Origin: Rhodopila globiformis
GTDB taxonomy: Bacteria > Pseudomonadota > Alphaproteobacteria > Acetobacterales > Acetobacteraceae
Length of the DNA stretch: 64,000 nucleotides
NCBI RefSeq assembly: GCF_002937115.1
Contig: NZ_NHRY01000254.1
Location: 1 to 64,000, forward strand
Direction: 5' to 3'
In this document: one piece after another, positions 34,374-43,540 of the stretch
How the letters are laid out: the number at the start of each line of letters is the position of its first letter
Position numbering within the stretch: position 1 is the stretch's first letter
The notes under the pieces: model-generated
The model's input: the letters and a program-made list of their open reading frames with translations, nothing else
Told to the model about the DNA's origin: nothing
Databases searched by the model: none
Made by a program: the position numbers and the translations under genes

Positions 34374-35819
34374 TCACGCCTCCGACCGGATCCGCCGGAA
34401 CGCCGTCAGCGCCCGTTCCCGCCCGGCGCCCAGGTCGACGACCGGTTCCGGATAGGTCTGGCCAAGCGTGATCCCGGCCTGCGATAGGACCGGCCGCGGC
34501 GCCTCCCACGGCGCATGGATGTGGCGCGCCTCCAGCCTGGCCAGCTCCGGCACCCAGCGGCGCACATAGTCGCCCTCGGGATCAAACTTGCGTCCTTGCA
34601 GCACCGGATTGAAGATGCGGAACCATGGCGAGGCGTCGGCGCCGCAGCCCGCCACCCACTGCCAGTTGCCGGCATTGTTCGCCAGGTCCGCGTCCACCAG
34701 CGTGTCCCAGAACCAGGCCTCGCCCTGCTGCCACGGGATCAGCAGGTGCTTCACCAGGAAGCTGCCGACGATCATGCGCACCCGGTTGTGCATCCAGCCG
34801 ATCCGCCACAGCTGGCGCATCCCGGCATCGACGATCGGCACGCCGGTGCGGCCCTGCTGCCATGCCGCGAGGCCCGCCGGGTCGTCGCGCCAGGGCATGG
34901 CGGCAAACGCCGGCTTCAGCGGCGCGTCGGGCAGGATCGGGTGGTGCCACAGCAGGTTGGCGCAGAATTCCCGCCACAGCAGTTCCCGGATCAACAGCTC
35001 CCGGCCCTTGCCGCCGGGGCCGCGCTGCGCCATGTGCCACAGTTGCACGACCGAGATCTCGCCGAAATGCAGGTGCGGCGACAGCATCGAGGTGCCGTCG
35101 TCGGCCGGCCGATCGCGCGCGGCGGGATAGGCGCCAAGGCCGTGCCGCAGGAAGGCTTCGGCGCGCTCCAGGGCGCCATGCTCGCCCGGCGTCCAGGCCG
35201 CGCGCAGGCCCGCCGCCCAGTCGGGCTTCGCCGGCAGCAGGTCCCAGTCGCCGAGCCGCTCCGAGTCCCGCGCCGCGGCACGCAGGCTGCGCGGCGCCGG
35301 CAGCGGCGGCTTCGGGCCACCCAGCGCGAGGCAGGCGTTGGCGAACGGCGTATAGACGCCATAGGCGCCGCCGGCCTTGGTGCGGATCGACTCGGGATTG
35401 AACAGCGTGGTCGTGCGCATCCGGTGCAGGCGCGCGCCCTGGCTGCCCAGCGCCTCCGCCGCCGCCTGGTCGATCCGGCGCGCCCAGGGATCCGCCATGC
35501 CGCCGGTGAAGACGTCCGCCGCCCCGCTCTCGCCAACCAGGCCGGACAGGACCGCCACGCTGTCGCCGCGGCGCAGCACGAGCCGGGCGTCGAGCCCTTC
35601 CAGCGCCTGTCCCAGCGCCGCCAGGCTGTGGTGCAGCCACCAGCGCGCCGCGCCGCCGGGCTTCCAGGCGCCGGAGGCGGCATCGTCCAGGATGAACACC
35701 GGCAGGACCGGGCGTCCGGTCTCAACGGCGGCGTACAGTGCGGCGTGGTCGGCAAGGCGCAGGTCGTTGCGGAACCACAGGATGGCGGGTCGATCGGCGG
35801 CTTTGGTCATGGCTCCCAT
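34374..35819 (-). CDS. phrB: Deoxyribodipyrimidine photolyase
   Basis: 481 residues. The enzyme splits UV-made pyrimidine dimers with blue light and FAD. The N-terminal antenna domain starts LWFRNDLRLADHAAL. The FAD-binding domain has TSMLSPHLHFGEIS, RELLWREF, RTGVPIVDAGMRQL and WMHNRVRM, and the electron-transfer Trp region NNAGNWQWVAGCGADA. Length and motifs fit class I CPD photolyase. A second ATG at 35810 is possible. The C-terminus (TAFRRIRSEA) is complete. Confidence 0.93.
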   Translation of the reverse strand: MGAMTKAADRPAILWFRNDLRLADHAALYAAVETGRPVLPVFILDDAASGAWKPGGAARWWLHHSLAALGQALEGLDARLVLRRGDSVAVLSGLVGESGAADVFTGGMADPWARRIDQAAAEALGSQGARLHRMRTTTLFNPESIRTKAGGAYGVYTPFANACLALGGPKPPLPAPRSLRAAARDSERLGDWDLLPAKPDWAAGLRAAWTPGEHGALERAEAFLRHGLGAYPAARDRPADDGTSMLSPHLHFGEISVVQLWHMAQRGPGGKGRELLIRELLWREFCANLLWHHPILPDAPLKPAFAAMPWRDDPAGLAAWQQGRTGVPIVDAGMRQLWRIGWMHNRVRMIVGSFLVKHLLIPWQQGEAWFWDTLVDADLANNAGNWQWVAGCGADASPWFRIFNPVLQGRKFDPEGDYVRRWVPELARLEARHIHAPWEAPRPVLSQAGITLGQTYPEPVVDLGAGRERALTAFRRIRSEA

Positions 35820-35876
35820 GTAGCGATGGTTCCGGCGGCGTCATCCGGAAATCGCGTCGGAGCCGCACCGCCCCAA

Positions 35877-36731
35877 TCAGTCCGGATCGGGGCCGGTGAC
35901 TGCGGCATAGCCGCTGCCGAAGGCCGCGTCGCGCTGCCGGAAGGCGTGCTTGACGCCGTGCTCGCGCATCGTCTCGCGGAAGGCGCGTGCCTTGGGGGCG
36001 AGATGGCCGCGGGCGTCGATCTCGGCGCCGATGCGCTGGGCGGTGCGCGCGCCCATCAGCTCCAGGCCCAGGTTGACGATCCGCTTGTTGGCCGACAACA
36101 GGTGCGGATCGACCAGGCCCATGCGGTTGGCCAGCCGCATCACCTCGGCCTGCAACTGGTCCGCCGGATAGGATTTCAGCGCCAGGCCGATGGCGGCGGC
36201 GTCCTTGCCGGTCAGGCTGTCGCCGGTCAGCAGCAGCCGCTTCGCCCATTGCGGGCCACAGTGATACAGCCACATCGAGCCGGGCGGCGTGCCGAGGTCG
36301 CGCGTCGGCGGAAAGCCGATGCGGGCATCGTCGGCGACGATGATCATGTCGCAGAACCAGGCCAGCTCGGTGCCGATGCCGATGCAGGTTCCATGCACCT
36401 GCGCAATGACCGGCTTGTGCATGTCGAAGATCTGGATGCGCAGCCGCTGGCCTTGCTCCAGCCGCCAGACGTCGTCGTCGATTTCCTGCCGCCCGCGATA
36501 CTCCGGGCCGCGGCCGCTGGAGTATTCGGTCAGATCGGCGCCGGCGCAGAAATGCGGGCCGGCGCCGCGCAGCACGACGCAGTGCACCGCGTTGTGCTCG
36601 TCGGCCTCCAGCAGCGCGGCATTCAGTTCGCGCAGCAGCGCGCCGCTCAGGGCGTTGCGGCGCTCGGGCCGGTTCAGCGTGAGGATCGCGGTGGTGCCGC
36701 TGACCTCGTAGGTGATCTGCTCGAAATCCAT
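35877..36731 (-). CDS. Enoyl-CoA hydratase/isomerase (crotonase) family
   Basis: 284 residues; GGAGG lies 9 bases before the ATG at 36731. The crotonase oxyanion motifs are present (PHFCAGADL and HGTCIGIGTELAWFCD). Glu122 matches the first catalytic Glu of hydratases, but the second site reads GFPPTRDLG, Pro in place of the usual Glu. The C-terminus is longer than in simple hydratases. It may be an isomerase, a hydrolase or a weakly active paralogue; acyl-CoA binding is expected. It lies 57 bases downstream of nothing coding on this strand and is not clearly in an operon. Confidence 0.82.
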   Translation of the reverse strand: MDFEQITYEVSGTTAILTLNRPERRNALSGALLRELNAALLEADEHNAVHCVVLRGAGPHFCAGADLTEYSSGRGPEYRGRQEIDDDVWRLEQGQRLRIQIFDMHKPVIAQVHGTCIGIGTELAWFCDMIIVADDARIGFPPTRDLGTPPGSMWLYHCGPQWAKRLLLTGDSLTGKDAAAIGLALKSYPADQLQAEVMRLANRMGLVDPHLLSANKRIVNLGLELMGARTAQRIGAEIDARGHLAPKARAFRETMREHGVKHAFRQRDAAFGSGYAAVTGPDPD

Positions 36732-37042
36732 GCTGTCCGTCCTCCGGTTGATTTTTTGCTGTGCCGATCTGTGTTGCTTCATGGCGGCGCCATCGGCGGT
36801 TGGCAAGGTTGGGCCGGCGATGCCGCGATGTCGAGGACGTGTCTTGGACCCGCGGCCTTGCATCACCACCATGAGAGCACGCGCATTCGGCAGGCTTTGT
36901 GGTCCGTGCCGATTGCGCCGGTGCCCGCCGGCCAAGGTCCTGGCTCGACCGCTGCGGGCGAAGAGTCAGTCGTTTCCGGAACGTCATCGGTTCCTGCCGC
37001 ATCGGCGGAATCGCCGGAGACGGAGAGGCAAGAGGTGGCAAG
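36732..37042. other. Divergent intergenic region, no gene seen
   Basis: 311 bases between the crotonase and lipoprotein starts. It must hold both promoters. I see no repeat, palindrome or small ORF of note. Confidence 0.4.
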
Positions 37043-37429
37043 ATGAGCCGTGTTTTCCCGCGTCTGGCCGCGACCGTCCTGCTGGTGACGCTGACCGCGG
37101 GCTGCGCGGCCGGGGGGCCGTACGGCTATGGCTACGGTTACGGCTATGGCGCTCCCTACGGCTATGGCTATCCCTATGGCTATGGCTATCCCTATGGCTA
37201 TGGCTATCCGTTCGGCCTCGGCTTTGGTTACGGGGTGTGGGGAGGGCGCTACTACGGCGGCTATTATCATCATTTCCATCCCGGTTTCGCCGGCCCGCGC
37301 GGCTACGGGCGCTTTGGCGGGTTCCATGGCGGCGAGTTCCATGGCGGCGGGTTCCACGGCGGTGGGTTCCACGGCGGTGGGTTCCACGGCGGCGGGTTCC
37401 ACGGCGGCGGGTTCGGGGGGCACCACTGA
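37043..37429 (+). CDS. Gly/Tyr- and His/Gly-repeat lipoprotein
   Basis: 128 residues. The signal peptide ends in the lipobox LTAGC with Cys21 as the lipid site. The mature part has two repeat blocks: PYGYGY units (residues about 26-56), then FHGGG units to the C-terminus (FGGHH). The DNA carries matching tandem repeats, an 18-bp unit at 37160-37209 and a 15-bp unit in six copies at 37321-37410. It is probably a disordered surface lipoprotein; the many His and Tyr could bind metals or self-associate. Copy number may vary by slippage. No homologue is known to me by function. Confidence 0.75.
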   Translation: MSRVFPRLAATVLLVTLTAGCAAGGPYGYGYGYGYGAPYGYGYPYGYGYPYGYGYPFGLGFGYGVWGGRYYGGYYHHFHPGFAGPRGYGRFGGFHGGEFHGGGFHGGGFHGGGFHGGGFHGGGFGGHH

Positions 37430-37563
37430 CCGGCATCGTCAGGCCGGTTGACGCGCGCGCTGTGCCTTCCGCTCCTGGCCCCGTGTGAACCGGCCGATAT
37501 CCATCCTGCAGACGGCACGCCCCGCTGCGTTCCGTGCCCATGCTCACAGCATTGCGCACGATC

Positions 37564-37588
37564 ATATAATTGACGGGGTCAACTATAT
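37564..37588. promoter_or_regulatory. Probable MarR operator
   Basis: ATATA-A-TTGAC-GGG-GTCAA-C-TATAT is an inverted repeat of 11-base arms with one mismatch, ending 29 bases before the MarR-GNAT start. A dyad of this size in an AT-rich patch suits autoregulation by a MarR dimer. Confidence 0.6.
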
Positions 37589-37617
37589 GGCTAACCTCCA
37601 TCCAGGGAGGGATCAGC

Positions 37618-38550
37618 ATGCGCCGGCAGCCCGTTCCATCACCAACCGAAACGGTCGCGGCGGTGCGCGGGTTCAGCCGGTTCTACATGCGCCAACTTGG
37701 CCTGCTGGACGAAGGGCTGCTGCACAGCGGCTTCCAGCTGACCGAGGCCCGCATCCTGTATGAACTGGCCTGCGGCACCACGCTGACGGCAACGCAGCTT
37801 TGCCGCGATCTCGGGCTGGACGCGGGCTACCTCAGCCGCATCCTGAAATCATTCGAAATGCGGGGCCTGATCAGCCGATCGGCCGCGCCGCACGATGGCC
37901 GGCAGTCGGTCATCGCCCTGACCGAGGCCGGCCGTGCCGCATTCGCGCCGCTGGACCGCGCGTCGCAGCAGCAGGTCCTGTCGATGATCGGGCGCATGGC
38001 GCCGGCGCAGATGGCGGACCTGATCGGCGCCATGCAGACCGTCGAGCGGCTGATGCGTCACGACGCGCCGGCGCCGTGTGTGCTCCGGCCGCCGCGTCTC
38101 GGCGACATCGGCTGGATCATCCACCGGCAGGCGGTGCTGTACAACGCGGAATACGGCTGGGACGAAAGCTTCGAGGCGCTGCTCGCTCAGATCTTTGCCG
38201 AAATGATGCCGGCATTCGACCCGCGCCACGACGGCGGCTGGATCGTCGAGCAGGACGGCGCGGTCATGGGATCGGTCTTCGTCGTCCGCGTCTCCGACGC
38301 CGTGGCGAAGCTGCGGCTGCTGTATCTCGAACCGGCGGTGCGCGGAACCGGCCTCGGGCGGCGGCTGGTCGGGGAATGCATCCGTTTTGCCAAAGAAAAG
38401 GGATACCGGACCATCACGTTGTGGACAAACGATGTGCTGGTGCCGGCCCGGCGGATCTACCAGCAGGCCGGGTTCCGCTGCGTGGCGGCGGAACCGCAGC
38501 GCGCGTTCGGCCAGGACGTCGTCAGCGAGACCTGGGAACTGGCACTGTAA
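37618..38550 (+). CDS. MarR-GNAT fusion protein
   Basis: 310 residues; GGGAGG precedes the ATG. Residues 1-150 are a MarR winged helix: LTEARILYEL, LCRDLGLDAGYLSRILKSFE (recognition helix) and the wing SRSAAPHDGRQSVIALTEAG. Residues 155-310 are a GNAT acetyltransferase with LYLEPAVRGTGLGRRLVGEC (acetyl-CoA loop at 242-250) and ARRIYQQAGFR. Such fusions are known but little studied; they may couple a small-molecule substrate or acetyl-CoA to DNA binding. No obvious target gene is adjacent, but its own promoter has a palindrome. Confidence 0.9.
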   Translation: MRRQPVPSPTETVAAVRGFSRFYMRQLGLLDEGLLHSGFQLTEARILYELACGTTLTATQLCRDLGLDAGYLSRILKSFEMRGLISRSAAPHDGRQSVIALTEAGRAAFAPLDRASQQQVLSMIGRMAPAQMADLIGAMQTVERLMRHDAPAPCVLRPPRLGDIGWIIHRQAVLYNAEYGWDESFEALLAQIFAEMMPAFDPRHDGGWIVEQDGAVMGSVFVVRVSDAVAKLRLLYLEPAVRGTGLGRRLVGECIRFAKEKGYRTITLWTNDVLVPARRIYQQAGFRCVAAEPQRAFGQDVVSETWELAL

Positions 38551-38644
38551 TATCAACGATCCGGACCAGTGACCTGTCCTGGGTTGTGCCGCGGTGATCG
38601 GTTCGGGCCGCCCTGTCTGCATGACCAGTCCAGCACGATCATAC

Positions 38645-38740
38645 CATTTGTGTTCATTCGTGGTCGATTTTCAAAACGATCTCAGCCCCGGTGTGGGTGT
38701 CTGGTTGCGGCATGAAAACAACCATAAATGTACACAAATG
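38645..38740. repeat. Imperfect inverted repeat of the 'TTCATTCGTGG' type
   Basis: CATTTGTGT at 38645-38653 pairs exactly with 38732-38740, and the next 17 bases pair with gaps (TCATTCGTGGTCGATTTTC against GAAAACAACCATAAATGTA). It lies between convergent genes, in a 418-base gap without a gene, and is AT-rich compared with its surroundings. Confidence 0.65.
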
Positions 38741-38968
38741 TTCTCCGGTTTCAACCGCTCTGCCCCGTAACGGACATTGGCCGGCGAGACCGGCTCCCGC
38801 CATGCCGAAGCGAAAGCCGCTGACGGTCCGGCCCTCAGTACGCCAGAACGGCGCGCCCCCACCGGGATGCGCGCCGCCCTTGCTGAATCGCCGCACCTTT
38901 TGCGGCTCCTTTCCCTCGACAGAACGGGCGCGGGTTCCGGCCGGCATCGCCTTCCCCGCGCCCCTCCC

Positions 38969-41900
38969 TCACGCCTCCACGGTCTGCTGCACCAGCACGC
39001 GCTCCGGATCACGCAGCACCACGTAGATCGCCGGGATCACCAGCACCGTCAGCAACGTTGACGACGCCAGCCCGAACAGCAACGAGATCGCCAGCCCCTG
39101 GAAGATCGGGTCGCTCAGGATCGTCGCCGCCCCGATCATCGCCGACAGCGCGGTCAGCAAAATCGGCTTGAAGCGGATCGCCCCGGCCTCCAGCACCACC
39201 TGCCGCAGCGTCATCCCGGCCTGCGGCGTGTGGCGGATGAAGTCGATCAGCAGGATCGAGTTACGCACGATAATCCCCGCCAGCGCGATGAAGCCGATCA
39301 TCGAGGTCGCGGTGAACGGCGCGCCGAACAGCCAGTGGCCGAACACGATGCCGATCAGCGTCAATGGCACCGGCACCAGCACCAGCAGCGGCAACTTGAA
39401 GCTGCCGAACTGCGCCACCACCAGCACGTAGATCCCCACCAGCGCCACCATGAACGCCCCGCCCATGTCGCGGAAGGTGACGTAGGTGATCTCCCACTCG
39501 CCGTCCCACAGGATCGACGGCTTCGACTCGTCGTCCGGCTGGCCGCGCAAGGAAACCGTCGGCCGCGGCAGCTTGCCCCAGTCGTGCGCCTCGACCGCCT
39601 TGTCGACCGCCAGCATGCCGTAGATCGGCGCCTCGAACCGGCCGGCCAGCTCGGCCATCACCATGTCGGCGAAGTGCCCGTCGCGGCGGAACAGCACGCG
39701 GCTGCCCATCTCGTTCTTGGCCTGCACCACCTCGCCCAGTTCGACCACGCCGCGAGCACCCGGCAGGGTGTTGGCCGGCACCGGCGTGGAGGCAAGCTGC
39801 TCCGTCCAGCTCTGGTCGCGCTTCGGCAGGCCGACGACGATGTCCAGCGGATAGCGGTCCTCGCCGCGGTAGGAGTAGCCAACCGGCAGGCCACCGAACA
39901 GCGCCTGTATGGTGTCGTACACGTCGCTCTGCTCGACGCCGAAGTATTCCAGCCGGTCCTGGTCGATCGAGATGCGCAGCCGCGGCCGCGGATGGCCGAA
40001 GCTGTCATCGACATCGACGATGAACGGCACGCTGCGGAAGATCTTCTTCAGTTCCTGCGCGGTGGCCAGGCGGGTGGCTTCATCGGGGCCATACACCTCG
40101 GCCAGCAGCGTCGCCAGGACGGGCGGGCCGGGCGGCACTTCCACCACCTTGATCACGCTGCCCGCGGGCAGCTTCAATTCCGCGTCCAGGCGATGCCGCA
40201 GATCCAGCGCGATGGCATGGCTGCTGCGGTCGCGCTGTTCCTTCGGCTGCAACTGGACATGCAGCTCGCCCAGTTCCGGCGATTGCCGCAGGTAGTAGTG
40301 GCGCACCAGGCCGTTGAAGTCGAACGGCTGCGCGGTGCCGGCATAGGCCTGCATCTCGGTGACCTCCGGCAGTGCGCGGGCGACGCGGTCGGCGGCGAAC
40401 AGCGCCTGTTCCGTCGTCTCCAGGCTGCTGCCTTCGGGCAGGTCCACCAGCACCGTCAGCTCCGACTTGTTGTCGAACGGCAGCAGCTTGACCGTCACCG
40501 CCTCGAAATAGAACGCCGAGCAGGCGACCAGCGTGGCGCCGCCGACGAGCAGCAGGAAGGTCCACGCCCGCTTGCGGCTGGCGACCAGCGGGGTGGCGAC
40601 GAAGCGGTAGACCCGGCCGAACCAGCCCTTGTCATGCCGTCCCGCGTGGCCGTGCAGCGGCGTTTTCGGCGCCAGCTTCAGCATCATCCAGGGCGCGATC
40701 ACCATGGCGACGACGAACGAGATCATCATCGCCGCCGAGGCGTTCGCCGGGATCGGCGCCATGTACGGCCCCATCAGCCCAGAGACGAACAGCATCGGCA
40801 ACAGCGCCGCGACGACGGTCAGGGTGGCGACGACGGTCGGGTTGCCGACTTCCGCCACCGCCTCGATCGCCGCCTGGGCGCGGCCGCGTTTGTCGCCCAT
40901 CGCCCAGTGGCGGGCGATGTTCTCCACCACCACGATGGCGTCGTCCACCAGGATACCGATCGAGAAGATCAGCGCGAACAGGCTGACGCGGTTGATCGTG
41001 TAGCCCATCGTCTTGGAGGCGAACATCGTCATCAAGATGGTGGTCGGGATCACCACCAACGTCACGACGCCCTCGCGCCAGCCGATGGCGAAGGCGATCA
41101 GCACGACGATCGAGACGGTCGCCAGCGCCAGGTGGAACAGCAGTTCGTTCGCCTTGTCGTTGGCGGTGGTGCCATAGTCGCGGGTGATGTTGACCGAGAC
41201 GTCGGACGGCACCAGCGTCCCTTCCAGGGTCTTGAGCCGCTCGCGCACCGCCGCCGACATCACCACCGCGTTGGCGCCCGGGCGCTTGGCCAGCGCCAGG
41301 CTGACCGCCGGGGCGCGGTGCCAGGTGCCGGACTTGTCGCGGGTGATGTTCCAGACGCGCGCATCCACGGGACTCGTGCCCACCACCACGCGCGCCACGT
41401 CGCGCACATAGACCGGCCGCCCGTCGCGCGTGCCGATCAGCAGCAGGCCGATGTCGGGCACGCCCAGCAGGGTCTGGCCTGCGGCGACCGAGCGCTCCAC
41501 CCCGGCGTCGCGCACGTGCCCGGCGACGAAGGAGCGGTTGGCGTCGCGCACCTTGGCGACCAGTTGCTGCAAGGTGACGCCGAACAGCGACAGCTTCTCG
41601 GGATCGGGCTCGACGCGGATTTCCTCGGGATCGTCGCCGGCAATGTAGGTGATCCCCATGTCCGGGATCTTCACCAGCTCGGTCTGCAGCTTCTGCGCCA
41701 GTTGCGTCAGGTCCGCCTGGGTCCAGCGATTGGCGGCGTCCGGCTTCGGCGACAGGGTCAGCACCATCACCGCGACGTCGTTGATGCCGCGGCCCACCAC
41801 CAGCGGCCTTGGGATGCCGATGGGGATGCGGTCCAGGTTGTTGCCGATCTTGTTGTTCACGCGCAGGACGGCGTCGTCCTCGTTGGTGCCGACGACGAAG

Positions 41901-42196
41901 CGCGCCGTCACCATCACCTGGTCGTCCTGCGTCTGGCTGTAGATATGCTCGACGCCGGGGATGGCGGTCAGGATGGTTTCCAGCGGCTTTGTCACCAGCT
42001 CCGCCGCGTCGGCGGCATGCAGGCCGTTGGTGGACACCATCACGTCCACCATCGGCACGTGGATCTGCGGATCCTCCTCGCGCGGGATGGTCAGGATGGC
42101 GATCAGCCCGACGGCCAGCGCCGCGAGCAGAAACAATGGCGTCAGCGGCGAGCGGAGCGTCGCCTTCGTCAGCCGTCCGGAGAGACCGAGGTTCAT
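38969..42196 (-). CDS. RND efflux transporter permease
   Basis: 1075 residues, the size of HAE1/CzcA pumps. It has the two-fold layout of 12 membrane helices with two large periplasmic loops. The proton-relay Asp pair is in SIGILVDDAIVVVENIARH. The N-terminus (RSPLTPLFLLAALAVGLIAI) and IPREEDPQI fit the hydrophobe/multidrug branch rather than heavy-metal CzcA. It overlaps the adaptor gene by 4 bases (ATGA). It is the last gene of a unit that begins with a sulfide-type ArsR repressor and a rhodanese, so the pump may export sulfur-derived or electrophilic compounds. No outer-membrane factor gene is nearby. Confidence 0.93.
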   Translation of the reverse strand: MNLGLSGRLTKATLRSPLTPLFLLAALAVGLIAILTIPREEDPQIHVPMVDVMVSTNGLHAADAAELVTKPLETILTAIPGVEHIYSQTQDDQVMVTARFVVGTNEDDAVLRVNNKIGNNLDRIPIGIPRPLVVGRGINDVAVMVLTLSPKPDAANRWTQADLTQLAQKLQTELVKIPDMGITYIAGDDPEEIRVEPDPEKLSLFGVTLQQLVAKVRDANRSFVAGHVRDAGVERSVAAGQTLLGVPDIGLLLIGTRDGRPVYVRDVARVVVGTSPVDARVWNITRDKSGTWHRAPAVSLALAKRPGANAVVMSAAVRERLKTLEGTLVPSDVSVNITRDYGTTANDKANELLFHLALATVSIVVLIAFAIGWREGVVTLVVIPTTILMTMFASKTMGYTINRVSLFALIFSIGILVDDAIVVVENIARHWAMGDKRGRAQAAIEAVAEVGNPTVVATLTVVAALLPMLFVSGLMGPYMAPIPANASAAMMISFVVAMVIAPWMMLKLAPKTPLHGHAGRHDKGWFGRVYRFVATPLVASRKRAWTFLLLVGGATLVACSAFYFEAVTVKLLPFDNKSELTVLVDLPEGSSLETTEQALFAADRVARALPEVTEMQAYAGTAQPFDFNGLVRHYYLRQSPELGELHVQLQPKEQRDRSSHAIALDLRHRLDAELKLPAGSVIKVVEVPPGPPVLATLLAEVYGPDEATRLATAQELKKIFRSVPFIVDVDDSFGHPRPRLRISIDQDRLEYFGVEQSDVYDTIQALFGGLPVGYSYRGEDRYPLDIVVGLPKRDQSWTEQLASTPVPANTLPGARGVVELGEVVQAKNEMGSRVLFRRDGHFADMVMAELAGRFEAPIYGMLAVDKAVEAHDWGKLPRPTVSLRGQPDDESKPSILWDGEWEITYVTFRDMGGAFMVALVGIYVLVVAQFGSFKLPLLVLVPVPLTLIGIVFGHWLFGAPFTATSMIGFIALAGIIVRNSILLIDFIRHTPQAGMTLRQVVLEAGAIRFKPILLTALSAMIGAATILSDPIFQGLAISLLFGLASSTLLTVLVIPAIYVVLRDPERVLVQQTVEA

Positions 42197-43182
42197 GGCG
42201 CGACCAGTACGTCGCCGTTTTGCAGGCCGGAGAGGATTTCAACCCCGTCCGGCATCTGCGGCGTCGGCATGTCGCGGCCGCGCTGGACCGGGATCTCGAT
42301 CACGGTGCCGTCGCTGGCGCGGCGGTTGACGTAGCTCAGGCCGAAGCGGCTGTGGATCAGGTGCTCGGGGATGACATAGCCCGGGCGGTCGCCGGCGTTG
42401 ACCCAGACGCGGATGCGCTGGCCGACGAAGTAATGGCCGATGCCGGGCGCGGTGGCGTCGGCGATGACGCGGCCGTCCTGGATCTGCGGATAGACCAGCT
42501 CCACCGTACCGAACACCGGGCCTTCCGTGCCCAGGTCGGCGCCGTCGAGGCGGACCTTGTCATTGACATGGATGAACTTGGCATGCCGCTCCGGCACGCT
42601 GAGGCGCAGCACGTAGTTGGCCTCGGCGACGCGGGCGATCGTGTCGCCGGCCATCACCACGGTGCCCTGGGTCACCGGCACCTGCAGCACGCGCCCGTCC
42701 CTTGGCGCCAGCACCGCGCCCTCGCGCATCTGCTGCACCACCACGTCGCGCTCGGCGATGCGGGCGGCCAGCGAGCTGCTGGCCACGTCCAGCGCGGTGC
42801 GCGCCTGGTCGAGCGCCTGGCGCGAGCCGGCGCCGCTGCGCGCCAGGGATTCGGCGCGCCTGAAGTCAACCTGGCCCTCGGCGAGCTGCGCCCGCAGACC
42901 CTGGATCTGGGCATCCAGCGCGTGGATCTGCAGTTGCAGCTTCTGGTCGCCGACGACGGCGAGCTGCTGGCCCTCCTTCACTTCGTCGCCGTAATGCGCG
43001 GTCAGCTCGACGACGGTGCCGCCGATACGCGCGCGCGCCGGCACGACGTTGCGGCTTTCCACCGTCGCGAACACGGCTTTTTCGTCCGCCAGCGGACGCA
43101 GCGCGACGGTGAACGTCGTTTGCGCATGCGCCGCGGTGGCCAGCGCGAGCAGCGCGGCGGCGAGGCCAGTCAGCTTGAACAT
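42193..43182 (-). CDS. RND periplasmic adaptor (membrane fusion protein)
   Basis: 329 residues from the ATG at 43182, with a signal peptide (LAAALLALATAAHA). The lipoyl-like halves RIGGTVVELTAHYGDEVKEGQ and APRDGRVLQVPVTQGTVVMAGD flank a coiled-coil hairpin near residues 75-140. It links the permease to an outer-membrane channel. It lies 22 bases after the rhodanese gene and overlaps the permease start, giving one transcriptional unit with the ArsR repressor. Confidence 0.9.
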   Translation of the reverse strand: MFKLTGLAAALLALATAAHAQTTFTVALRPLADEKAVFATVESRNVVPARARIGGTVVELTAHYGDEVKEGQQLAVVGDQKLQLQIHALDAQIQGLRAQLAEGQVDFRRAESLARSGAGSRQALDQARTALDVASSSLAARIAERDVVVQQMREGAVLAPRDGRVLQVPVTQGTVVMAGDTIARVAEANYVLRLSVPERHAKFIHVNDKVRLDGADLGTEGPVFGTVELVYPQIQDGRVIADATAPGIGHYFVGQRIRVWVNAGDRPGYVIPEHLIHSRFGLSYVNRRASDGTVIEIPVQRGRDMPTPQMPDGVEILSGLQNGDVLVAP

Positions 43183-43204
43183 GGATGTCTCCCGGGGTGT
43201 GCCG

Positions 43205-43540
43205 TCAGCGCGTGGTCGGCAGTCCCGCGGCCTTCCACGCCGACAGTCCGCCACGCATGTGCGTGTTCACCGGCACGCCCGCCTGCCGGCAGCGCGACAC
43301 CGCCATGGCCGAGCGCTTGCCGCCGAGGCAGGTCAGCACGACCTCGCCCTTCGGCAGCGCCTCCGGGTTGAACCGCGACAGCGGCATCGACTGGGCGCCG
43401 GGGATTCGCTCGGCGGCGATTTCGTTCGGCTCCCGCACATCGACCAGGATGATCTCGCCGCGCCCAAGCCGGGCATTCACCTCCGCGGGGTCGAGCTCGA
43501 TCAGGCTGGGCTGCGACGAGGCGGACTTTTTCCAGAACAT
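43205..43540 (-). CDS. Rhodanese-domain sulfurtransferase
   Basis: 111 residues, a single rhodanese domain. The catalytic Cys is in the loop LTCLGGKRSAMAV, and VDVREPNEIAAERIPGAQSM is the family's N-terminal signature. It carries persulfide sulfur between thiols. Its ATG overlaps the ArsR stop (TAATG), so the two are translated together. This fits sulfane-sulfur handling linked to the SQR across the promoter. Confidence 0.9.
   Translation of the reverse strand: MFWKKSASSQPSLIELDPAEVNARLGRGEIILVDVREPNEIAAERIPGAQSMPLSRFNPEALPKGEVVLTCLGGKRSAMAVSRCRQAGVPVNTHMRGGLSAWKAAGLPTTR

Noticed and set aside
39230..42334. 1034-codon open frame on the plus strand
   Set aside because: Antisense shadow of the RND permease; its composition is typical of such shadows (His/Arg/Gln-rich).
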